DNA of 64,000 nt from Gammaproteobacteria bacterium. Its GTDB lineage: Bacteria > Pseudomonadota > Gammaproteobacteria > JAJPIJ01. The stretch covers positions 62,001-126,000 of the forward strand of contig JAJVIQ010000007.1 in NCBI GenBank assembly GCA_022071965.1, given 5' to 3'. Position numbers and translations under genes: made by a program. The notes beneath the pieces are model-generated. The model was not told where the DNA came from and made no database searches. It was given only the letters and a program-made list of their open reading frames with translations. The first letter of the stretch is position 1. Each line of letters begins with the position of its first letter. Below are positions 57,285-64,000 of the stretch, piece by piece.

Positions 57285-57902
57285 ATGGCTAGGATAGGCC
57301 CGGATCGCGATCCGCCACGGAAACGGCACCGGGATCGTTACGCCAGCTTTGCCGAGCTCGCCGCCACGGAACGCGAGGGCGTGGATTATCGCGTCCTGGT
57401 TCGCGAGGTCGAGGGTGCGTCGATCGCGGTGGTGACGCCGCACGGGGGAGGGATCGAACGCGGGACGACGCAGATCGCGCGCGCGATCGCCGGTGATGTC
57501 CTGCACCTGTACGCATTCGAGGGCCTCAAGACACGCGGCAATTTCGACGCGCTGCACATCACCAGCCGCCGCTTCGATGAGCCGCGCTGCCTGGACCTCC
57601 TTGCCCGCAGCGAGACGGTGCTGACCGTACACGGATGCGTGGGGATCCACGAGCGCGTCTACATCGGCGGACTGCACGAGGAGCTCAAGCGCCGCATCGC
57701 GCACGCACTGGCGTCGATTGGGGTGGACGCATGGCTCGCGAACCACGATTTCCCGGCGCTCGACCCGGAGAATATCTGCAATCGGGGCCGCTGCGGTCGC
57801 GGGGTGCAGCTGGAGTTCACGACCGGCCTGCGCCGGCTCATGCAGTACGGCCATCTCGCCACATCGATCAGAGCCGCGGTCCTCGGCGCGCTCGATCGCT
57901 GA
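57285..57902 (+). CDS. Poly-gamma-glutamate hydrolase family protein (PghP-like)
   Basis: This 205-residue zinc-peptidase-like protein has VVTPHGGGIERGTTQIARAI near residues 50-69, with candidate zinc ligands His53 and Glu58. LYAFEGLKTRGNFDALHITSRRFDEP follows near 78-103 and VLTVHGCVG, with a third histidine, near 115. It matches the family of Bacillus phage PghP, which cuts poly-gamma-glutamate. There is no signal peptide, so the enzyme is probably cytoplasmic. Here it sits among gamma-glutamyl-polyamine genes, where a gamma-glutamyl-amide hydrolase activity would make sense; that is inference. It converges with puuB. Confidence 0.78.
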   Translation: MARIGPDRDPPRKRHRDRYASFAELAATEREGVDYRVLVREVEGASIAVVTPHGGGIERGTTQIARAIAGDVLHLYAFEGLKTRGNFDALHITSRRFDEPRCLDLLARSETVLTVHGCVGIHERVYIGGLHEELKRRIAHALASIGVDAWLANHDFPALDPENICNRGRCGRGVQLEFTTGLRRLMQYGHLATSIRAAVLGALDR

Positions 57903-57966
57903 GCGCAAGACAGGCCGCCGGTCGCCAGTATTCGCGGCGGGCCGCGCCGGGCATCGCCGCGGCCAA

Positions 57967-59247
57967 TCAGAGCAGATCGCGCAGCCGGAACCAGGTCATC
58001 GCGAGGACCAGCAGCGGCATGCGCATGAGCTTGCCGCCCGGGAAATCGCGATGCCTTACCTTGGCGAACAGGTCGAAGCGCTCGGCCTGCCCCGCGATGA
58101 CCTCGGCGAGCAGCTTGCCGGCCTGTCCGGTCAACGCGATCCCGTGTCCGGAAAAGCCATGGGCAAAATAGGCGTTCGGGGCCAAACGGCCGAAATGCGG
58201 GAAGCGATTGATGGTGATGTCGACGAAGCCGCCCCAGGTATAGGCCTGTTGCACGCCGGCCAGCTGCGGGAAGACCTGCAGCATGCGCCGGCGCAGGGCG
58301 GCCGCCAGGCGCAGCGGCTGATAGGTCGAGTAGCTCACGCGGCCTCCGAACAGCAACCGATGATCGGCGGTCCGCCGGAAGTAGTCGAGCACGAAATTCG
58401 TATCGGTGACCGCCGCATTGCCAGGCAGCAGGGCGCGCGCGCGATCCTCCCCCAGCGGTTCGGTGGCGGTGATGTACGTGCCGACCGGCATGATCTTGCG
58501 GCGCAGTTCCGGAACCAGCTCGTTCATGTACGCCCCCCCGGTGAGGACGAGAAAGCGGCTGCGCACCGCCCCGCCCGGGGTCTGCACGACGCACGTGCCG
58601 CCCGTGGTGATGGCAACGGCCCGGGAGTGCTCGCATACCCTCGCGCCGGCAGCCGCGGCAGCCTCGGCCAGGCCAAGGGTGTAGTTGAGCGGATGCAGGT
58701 GCCCGCTGCGGTGGTCGCGAAGCGCAGCGATATAACGGCTGGAGTCGATCTGCGCACGCAACGCCGCGCCGGTGAGCATCTCCATGCCCTCATGGCCGTA
58801 GCGCGCCTCCATGTAGGCCTGGAAGCGGCTCAACTCCTCGCGCTGACGGGGTTTGATGGCGGCGGAGAGATGACCGAAGCGCAGGTTGCACCGGATGTCG
58901 TGCCTTCGAATGCGGGAGACCGTCGTCTCCAGCGCCTCCTGCGACAGCTGCCAGAGCCGCCGTGCGTCGTCCGCCGATACCAGGCGTTCGACCTCGGGCA
59001 TGTCGCGCGCGTAGCCATGGATCATCTGGCCGCCGCTGCGACCCGAGCCGCCATGCCCAACCCGCTGCGCCTCGAGCAGCACGACCCGGTAGCCCCGCTC
59101 GGCCAGGTTGAGCGCGGCCGAGCAACCGGTGATGCCCGCCCCGACCACGCACACGTCGCAGTCGGTCATGCCCGTCAGCGGCGCGCGGCGTGGTGCCGGG
59201 TTGGCCGTCGCGGCGTAGTAGGAGTCGGCCGGTTCGTTCGCGGGCAT
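57967..59247 (-). CDS. puuB: Gamma-glutamylputrescine oxidoreductase (PuuB-like)
   Basis: This 426-residue DAO-family flavoprotein has an SYYAATANPAP N-terminus seen in PuuB relatives. The FAD motif DVCVVGAGITGCSAALNLAERGY is near residue 30, GGSGRSGGQMIHG near 68 and the C-terminal FAHGFSGHGIALTGQAGKLLAE near 370. It oxidises gamma-glutamylputrescine to the aminoaldehyde with release of ammonia and hydrogen peroxide. ATG at 59247 is used; a TTG nine codons upstream (59274) has a better-spaced GGGAGG and may be the real start. It is divergent from puuD-puuA, with two PuuR-like boxes in the shared upstream region. Confidence 0.92.
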   Translation of the reverse strand: MPANEPADSYYAATANPAPRRAPLTGMTDCDVCVVGAGITGCSAALNLAERGYRVVLLEAQRVGHGGSGRSGGQMIHGYARDMPEVERLVSADDARRLWQLSQEALETTVSRIRRHDIRCNLRFGHLSAAIKPRQREELSRFQAYMEARYGHEGMEMLTGAALRAQIDSSRYIAALRDHRSGHLHPLNYTLGLAEAAAAAGARVCEHSRAVAITTGGTCVVQTPGGAVRSRFLVLTGGAYMNELVPELRRKIMPVGTYITATEPLGEDRARALLPGNAAVTDTNFVLDYFRRTADHRLLFGGRVSYSTYQPLRLAAALRRRMLQVFPQLAGVQQAYTWGGFVDITINRFPHFGRLAPNAYFAHGFSGHGIALTGQAGKLLAEVIAGQAERFDLFAKVRHRDFPGGKLMRMPLLVLAMTWFRLRDLL

Positions 59248-59403
59248 GCGGTCTGCCGGGTCTGTTCCTCTCAAGGTCCTCCCGCCTCCGTGTGCGGCCC
59301 GAGGACGTCATTCGCACTGCACCAGCGTCCGGGTCATCGACAGCCGGGACGCGCCGGCGCATCGCCGCGGGCCTGCGCGCGGGCGGCCCCCACCGGCAAT
59401 GTC

Positions 59404-59418
59404 CGTTTAATATATTCG
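59404..59418 (+). promoter_or_regulatory. PuuR-like operator box 2
   Basis: CGTTTAATATATTCG shares 10 of 15 positions with the complement of the E. coli PuuR consensus as I recall it, and GTTTAATA with the box at 59606. It is in the puuB-puuD divergent region, about 155 bp upstream of the puuB start. Confidence 0.45.
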
Positions 59419-59605
59419 TACTTGCCGGCAAGGCTGGCGTGGCGGTGAGAGGCCCGCGACGGCACCCATTCTGCCCGCCATCGGCCGTGATTTCCATAGG
59501 CGATCTGCGGTGAAATGCGCCTGATTTTCGCTGCGGCCGATCACGATGCAAGTTGCCGGTGCAAGCCGCGGGGCTCGCCTTGAGGCATCGGGTGGTGCAT
59601 GCTAT

Positions 59606-59620
59606 CGTTTAATAAAATCG
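59606..59620 (+). promoter_or_regulatory. PuuR-like operator box 3
   Basis: CGTTTAATAAAATCG shares the CGTTTAATA and TCG ends with box 2 and lies 36 bp before the puuD ATG. It matches the recalled E. coli PuuR site less well (8 of 15), but the internal repeat with box 2 (12 of 15 identical) is clear. Confidence 0.45.
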
Positions 59621-59656
59621 ACACGGGCTCGCACGCACGCTGCGGGTCCGGCCATC

Positions 59657-60481
59657 ATGAATACGCCGCAGCGCAGACCCATCGTCGGCATCCCCGCAGA
59701 CCGAAAGGATTTCGGTGGCCTGCCGTTTCATGCGGTGGGCGAGAAATACCTGCTCGCCGTCCACCGTGCGGCGCACTGCGCGCCGCTGCTCATACCCTCG
59801 CTGGGCGAGGCAATCGATTGCCCGCAGTTGCTCACCCATCTGGATGGCATTCTGCTGACCGGGAGTCGCTCCAACATAGAGCCGCATCGCTACGCCGGGG
59901 CCGGCAGCGAGCCGGGCACCGTACATGACCCGCACCGCGACGCGACCACCCTCGCCCTGATCCCCGAGGCATTGGCGGCGGGCGTGCCGATCCTCGCGAT
60001 CTGCCGCGGTTTCCAGGAGATGAACGTCGCCCTGGGAGGCACGCTGCACCAGAAGGTGCACGAACAAGCGGGCAGGTACGACCATCGCGAGGACGGAGCG
60101 CGGCCCGTCGCGGAACGCTACGAACCCGTACACGAGGTGACGTTGAGCCGTTGCGGTGTGCTCGCGAGGCTGGCGGTGACCGCCACCGTGAAGGTCAACT
60201 CGCTGCACGCGCAGGGAGTCGATCGGCTCGCCCCGGGCCTGGAGGTGGAGGCCGTTGCCCCGGACGGGCTGGTCGAGGCGTTCACCGTTCGCGGCGCCCG
60301 AGCCTTCGCCCTTGCCGTGCAGTGGCATCCGGAGTGGCGTGTCCTGGAGAATCCGTTCTACGCCGCCACCTTTCGCGCCTTCGGCGACGCCTGCCGGCAG
60401 CGGGCCATGACCCGGCATGGACAGGGCCGTCTGGCGGCAGTCGCCGCGGGCGAGGCGCCCGCGGCGAACGAAGGCTGCTGA
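59657..60481 (+). CDS. puuD: Gamma-glutamyl-GABA hydrolase (PuuD-like, class I amidotransferase fold)
   Basis: This 274-residue C26-family hydrolase has the nucleophile Cys116 in ILAICRGFQEMNV and His/Glu of the triad in VQWHPEW near residue 231. It has a GILLTGSRSNIEPHRY segment near 64-79, typical of PuuD. It releases GABA and glutamate from gamma-glutamyl-GABA, the last step of the Puu route. The C-terminal Ala/Arg-rich 25 residues look dispensable. It is first of puuD-puuA-aminotransferase, 15 bp before puuA. Confidence 0.93.
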   Translation: MNTPQRRPIVGIPADRKDFGGLPFHAVGEKYLLAVHRAAHCAPLLIPSLGEAIDCPQLLTHLDGILLTGSRSNIEPHRYAGAGSEPGTVHDPHRDATTLALIPEALAAGVPILAICRGFQEMNVALGGTLHQKVHEQAGRYDHREDGARPVAERYEPVHEVTLSRCGVLARLAVTATVKVNSLHAQGVDRLAPGLEVEAVAPDGLVEAFTVRGARAFALAVQWHPEWRVLENPFYAATFRAFGDACRQRAMTRHGQGRLAAVAAGEAPAANEGC

Positions 60482-60496
60482 AAGGGAACCCGGACC

Positions 60497-61831
60497 ATGA
60501 CCGTCATCAAGCAGTGGCTGGAGGAACGCGGCATCACCGAGATCGAGGCGCTGGTCCCGGACATGGCCGGCGTGGCGCGCGGCAAGATCATGCCGGCGAA
60601 GAAATACACGGAAGAGGAGGGGATGCGGCTGCCGGAGGGAGTGTTCCTGCAGACGGTGACCGGCGACTATCTCGAGGACGACAGCGTGATGAATCCGGCG
60701 GAGGTCGACATGGTCGTGCTGCCGGACCCGAGCACCATCCGCAAGGTGCCCTGGGCGGCGGAACCGACCGCGCAGATCATCCACGACTGTTTCCATTCCA
60801 ACGGCATACCGGTGGACATCGCGCCCCGCTACGTCCTGCGCCGCGTTCTGGAGCTCTACGAGGCGAAGGGCTGGGACGCGGTGGTCGCGCCCGAGGTCGA
60901 GTTTTATCTCGTCAAGCCGAACATCGACTCCGATTATCCCCTTGAGCCCCCGATCGGCCGCTCCGGCCGCGCCGAGACCGGCCGCATGCCTTACAGCATC
61001 GACGCGGTCAACGAATTCGACCCACTGTTCGAGGATATCTACGATTATTGCGAGCAACAGGAGCTGGAGGTCGAGACGCTGATACACGAGGACGGCGCCG
61101 CGCAGATGGAGGTCAACTTCATGCACGGCAACGCGCTGGCGCTGGCCGATCAGGTGTTCCTGTTCAAGCGCACCGTGCGCGAAGCGGCCCTGCGGCACAA
61201 GATCTTCGCCACCTTCATGGCCAAGCCGCTGCAGAACGAGCCCGGCAGCGCCATGCACCTGCATCAGAGCGTGGTCGACAGGAAGACCGGCAAGAACATC
61301 TTTGCCGAGAAGAAGGGACGCCACAGCCGGCTGTTCCTGGCGCATGTCGCGGGCTTGCAGACCTACCTGCCGGCGGCGATGTCGTTCTTCGCTCCGAACG
61401 TGAACTCCTATCGGCGCATCGCCCGCTACCACTCCGCGCCCATCAACACCCAGTGGGGCCACGACAATCGCACCGTCGGGCTGCGCGTGCCATTGTCCGA
61501 GCCGCAATCCACGCGCGTGGAGAACCGCGTGCCGGGCGCCGACGCGAACGTGTATCTGGCCATCGCCGCATCACTGGCCTGCGGTTACCTGGGCATGAAG
61601 GAGATGCTGCACCCCTCGGAGCCGCTGACCGGCAGCGCCTACAACCTGCCCTACGGGTTGCCGCGCGATCTGCAATCGGCGCTGCAGCTTCTGGCGGAGA
61701 GCGAACCGTTGCACGAGGTGCTCGGTGCCCGTTTCGTGAAGGCCTACGCGGCGGTCAAGGAGCAGGAGTACGAGACGTTCTTCCAGGTCATCAGTTCGTG
61801 GGAACGCGAACATCTACTTCTGAAGGTGTAA
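60497..61831 (+). CDS. puuA: Gamma-glutamylputrescine synthetase (PuuA-like)
   Basis: This 444-residue glutamine-synthetase-fold ligase begins with WLEERGITEIEALVPDMAGVARGKIMP, the beta-grasp domain form shared by PuuA. It has the metal/glutamate segment IHEDGAAQMEVNF near residues 195-207, AKPLQNEPGSAMHLHQSV near 240-257 and NSYRRIARYHSAPIN near 300. It joins glutamate to putrescine or related amines using ATP. It is distinct in sequence from the GlnT-type ligase at 2.5-4.0 kb. The gene is 7 bp before the aminotransferase gene. Confidence 0.92.
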   Translation: MTVIKQWLEERGITEIEALVPDMAGVARGKIMPAKKYTEEEGMRLPEGVFLQTVTGDYLEDDSVMNPAEVDMVVLPDPSTIRKVPWAAEPTAQIIHDCFHSNGIPVDIAPRYVLRRVLELYEAKGWDAVVAPEVEFYLVKPNIDSDYPLEPPIGRSGRAETGRMPYSIDAVNEFDPLFEDIYDYCEQQELEVETLIHEDGAAQMEVNFMHGNALALADQVFLFKRTVREAALRHKIFATFMAKPLQNEPGSAMHLHQSVVDRKTGKNIFAEKKGRHSRLFLAHVAGLQTYLPAAMSFFAPNVNSYRRIARYHSAPINTQWGHDNRTVGLRVPLSEPQSTRVENRVPGADANVYLAIAASLACGYLGMKEMLHPSEPLTGSAYNLPYGLPRDLQSALQLLAESEPLHEVLGARFVKAYAAVKEQEYETFFQVISSWEREHLLLKV

Positions 61832-61838
61832 AGAAACC

Positions 61839-63218
61839 ATGAGCATCGTTCCGCAGCGCGCGACCGCGGAGTGGCAGGAGATCGATCGCCGCCACTACAT
61901 TCATCCATACACGGACAGCAAGTCGCTCGGCGAACAGGGTACACGGGTCATCACGCGCGCCGAGGGCGTGCATCTGTGGGATTCAGACGGCAAGCGGTAC
62001 ATCGACGGCATGTCGGGGCTCTGGTGCTGCAATCTCGGCTACGGTCGCAGGGATCTGGTCGAGGCCGCCTGTGAGCAGATGCGCGAGCTGCCCTACTACA
62101 ACAGTTTCTTCAAGACCGCGCATCCACCGGCCATCGAACTGGCGGGACTGCTCGCCGAGGTCACCCCGGCGCAGTTCAAGCACGTCTTCTATACGGGCTC
62201 GGGTTCCGAGGCGAACGATACCGTGATACGCCTGGTGCGCCGCTACTGGGATATCGTCGGGCAGCCCAATCGCCGCATCATCGTCTCGCGGGAGAACGCC
62301 TATCACGGCAGCACCATTGCGGCGGCCAGCCTCGGCGGACAGTGGCCGGTGCACGAGCAGGGCCACCTGCCGATACCGAACATCGTTCACGTCGGAGCGC
62401 CATATTGGTATGGTTGCGGGGGCGACCTCACTCCCGATGCGTTCGGCATCGAGGCCGCCCGCGAGCTCGAGACGAAGATCCTCGCCCTCGGCCCCGAGAA
62501 TGTCGCGGCCTTCATCGGCGAGCCGGTGCAGGGCGCCGGCGGCATGATCATCCCGCCGGCGACCTATTGGCCGGAGATCAATCGCATCTGCGAGCGCTAC
62601 GGGGTCCTGCTCATCGCCGACGAGGTCATCTGCGGTTTCGGGCGTACCGGCAGATGGTTCGGCAGCGAGCGCTTCGGCATCAAGGCCGACCTCATGTCGT
62701 TCGCGAAGGGCGTGACCAGCGGTTACCTGCCTCTGGGAGGGGTCATGGTGGGGGATCGCGTGGCCGGTCCCTTGATCGAGCAGGGCGGGGAGTTCTACCA
62801 CGGTTTCACCTACTCCGGCCATCCCGCCGCCTGCGCGCTCGCCGTGGCCAACATCAACGCCATGCGCCGCGAGGGCATCGTCGACCGGGTCCATGACGAG
62901 CTCGGCCCTTACCTGCAACGACGCTGGCAGGAGTTCGCCACGCATCCCCTGGTCGGCGAGGTTCGGGGCGTCGGGCTGCTCGCCGGCATCGAGCTGACCC
63001 GCAACAAGGCCACGCGCGAGTTCTTCGAGCCGATCGGCGACGTGGGCACTGTCTGCAGGGATTTCTGTTTCCAGAACGGCCTGGTCATGCGGGCCGTTCG
63101 AGACACCATGATCATCGCGCCGCCGCTGGTCTCCACCATCGCTGACATCGACGAGATGTGGATCCTTGCAAGGAAGAGCCTGGACATGACTGCGGCGCAA
63201 CTGGGCATCGCGGCGTGA
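61839..63218 (+). CDS. Class III aminotransferase, polyamine:pyruvate (SpuC-like)
   Basis: This 459-residue class III PLP enzyme has MSGLWCCNLGYGRRDLVEAA near residues 58-77, the cofactor-phosphate segment FYTGSGSEANDTVIRLVRRYW near 117-137, Asp261 in ADEVICGFGRTGRWFGSE and the PLP lysine at about 290 in SFAKGVTSGYLPLGG. It resembles Pseudomonas SpuC and other putrescine/cadaverine:pyruvate transaminases, though GABA or other omega-amines are possible. Placement after puuA suggests it handles polyamines by direct transamination or the GABA made by PuuD. Confidence 0.88.
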   Translation: MSIVPQRATAEWQEIDRRHYIHPYTDSKSLGEQGTRVITRAEGVHLWDSDGKRYIDGMSGLWCCNLGYGRRDLVEAACEQMRELPYYNSFFKTAHPPAIELAGLLAEVTPAQFKHVFYTGSGSEANDTVIRLVRRYWDIVGQPNRRIIVSRENAYHGSTIAAASLGGQWPVHEQGHLPIPNIVHVGAPYWYGCGGDLTPDAFGIEAARELETKILALGPENVAAFIGEPVQGAGGMIIPPATYWPEINRICERYGVLLIADEVICGFGRTGRWFGSERFGIKADLMSFAKGVTSGYLPLGGVMVGDRVAGPLIEQGGEFYHGFTYSGHPAACALAVANINAMRREGIVDRVHDELGPYLQRRWQEFATHPLVGEVRGVGLLAGIELTRNKATREFFEPIGDVGTVCRDFCFQNGLVMRAVRDTMIIAPPLVSTIADIDEMWILARKSLDMTAAQLGIAA

Positions 63219-63434
63219 TCCTATGGGCGCACGCCGTCGGGCGGTCGCGAGGCGCGAGTTCTTCCGGTAAGGACGGTCTGTCTTTACAGGGCGAGGAGTC
63301 CGGAGCGAGAATCCGCCGAGGCGATACTCCCGCCGGATTCGGTTTGTGCACTGCGGTGTTGATCGGTCTCCGGTGCTGCCGCTCGACATCGAAAACATAC
63401 AATTGCAATTGACGCATACAGAGGAGACGGCGAG

Positions 63435-64000
63435 ATGCGCGGATACTTCAGGTTGGCGTTTGTCCTTTCCCTATTGACCTTCGCCGGCTGCGGCGAGAAG
63501 GGCGGCGAGGCCGCCAAGCCCGCCGAGAGCACCGAGCCGGCCGCCTCCACCGAGGGTGCCGCTGCCCCTGCTGCTGGGGGTGAGGAGGAGAAGGTCCTGA
63601 ATATCTACAACTGGTCGGACTATATCGCCGAGGACACCATCCCGAACTTCGAGAAGGAAACCGGCATCAAGGTACGCTATGACGTCTTCGATTCGAACGA
63701 AGTGCTCGAGGCGAAGATGCTGGCGGGCAAGACCGGTTACGACATCGTCGTGCCCACTGCCAACTTTCTGGCCCGCCAGGTGCACGCGGGCGTGTTCCAG
63801 AAACTCGACAAGTCCAAGCTCACCAACTATGGCAATCTCGATCCCGAGATGATGAAGACCTTGTCGAAGTATGACCCCGACAACGCCTACTCGGTGCCCT
63901 GGATGTGGGGAACCACCGGGGTGGGCTACAACGTCACCAAGATCAAGGAGAGAATGCCCGACGCGCCGATCGGTTCCTGGGACCTCATCCTGAAGCCGGA
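63435..64000 (+). CDS. Polyamine ABC transporter substrate-binding lipoprotein, partial
   Basis: The N-terminal 188 residues of a PotD/PotF/SpuD-type periplasmic binding protein are present; the gene continues beyond the right edge. A lipoprotein signal ([13 protein letters not shown], Cys at about residue 18) is followed by an Ala/Glu/Gly-rich linker to about residue 50. The family opening [24 protein letters not shown] comes next, then [32 protein letters not shown] strong GAGGAGA ribosome-binding site precedes the ATG. It probably starts a polyamine uptake operon that supplies the catabolic genes to its left. The lipid anchor and long linker are unusual for Gram-negative PotF, which is normally soluble. 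Confidence 0.9.
   Translation, partial: MRGYFRLAFVLSLLTFAGCGEKGGEAAKPAESTEPAASTEGAAAPAAGGEEEKVLNIYNWSDYIAEDTIPNFEKETGIKVRYDVFDSNEVLEAKMLAGKTGYDIVVPTANFLARQVHAGVFQKLDKSKLTNYGNLDPEMMKTLSKYDPDNAYSVPWMWGTTGVGYNVTKIKERMPDAPIGSWDLILKP

Noticed and set aside
63380-63434. CAATTGCAATTG palindrome as an operator for the binding-protein gene
   Set aside because: It is a short, AT-rich self-complementary run with no second copy in the window and no known match, insufficient for a call.

Overview
The window is about 64 kb of high-GC DNA (mid-60s per cent by eye). It looks like a chromosomal, replication-origin-proximal segment of a gammaproteobacterium, perhaps Chromatiales/Ectothiorhodospiraceae-like. 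That placement is inference. It rests on the rpmH-rnpA-yidD-yidC-mnmE / dnaA-dnaN-recF-gyrB core, a sigma-32 gene with the RpoH box, a bioBFHCD operon using BioC and BioH, the holC-pepA-lptG neighbourhood, DUF2909 and DUF455 genes, and a puuABCD polyamine pathway. No rRNA, tRNA, insertion sequence, prophage or CRISPR array was seen.

Layout. 1-6.3 kb (minus strand): a methylated-amine or one-carbon nitrogen cluster with an FAD oxidoreductase, a GlnT/GmaS-type glutamine-synthetase-fold ligase and the split glutamate-synthase-like glxB, glxC and glxD (running off the left edge). An uncharacterised conserved gene sits upstream. 6.5-8.8 kb: ribBA and a LysE-type exporter. 9-14.3 kb: five LPS-core-type glycosyltransferases in two opposed groups. 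The right-hand pair is translationally coupled to the rpmH-rnpA-yidD-yidC-mnmE operon (14.3-18.1 kb). 18.2-24.5 kb: dnaA-dnaN-recF-gyrB with candidate origin elements. 24.5-29.7 kb: comF, divergent from bioBFHCD, with a perfect palindrome inside the 5' end of comF.

29.7-37.9 kb: an aa3/caa3-type cytochrome c oxidase locus: DUF2244, coxB with a C-terminal cytochrome c domain, ctaD, a 47-residue membrane peptide, ctaG, ctaE, DUF2909, SURF1, a Sco-like protein and ctaB. An FNR/Anr-like site lies at the front, and no heme A synthase gene is present. 38-39.8 kb: a DUF455 ferritin-like protein and rpoH, the latter preceded by a near-perfect CIRCE element. 40-47.6 kb: valS, an unknown gene, holC, pepA, lptG (without lptF) and an RDD protein. 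47.7-50.1 kb: a secreted alpha/beta hydrolase and a decayed tandem copy.

50-64 kb: polyamine and beta-alanine catabolism. mmsA, alanine dehydrogenase and an omega-amino-acid:pyruvate aminotransferase diverge from puuR-puuC. Then come a poly-gamma-glutamate hydrolase family gene, puuB, and puuD-puuA-aminotransferase followed by the start of a polyamine-binding lipoprotein gene. Read together, this region would import putrescine-type amines, oxidise them through gamma-glutamylated intermediates to GABA, and convert beta-alanine via malonate semialdehyde to acetyl-CoA while recycling alanine to pyruvate. Three PuuR-like boxes suggest common control.
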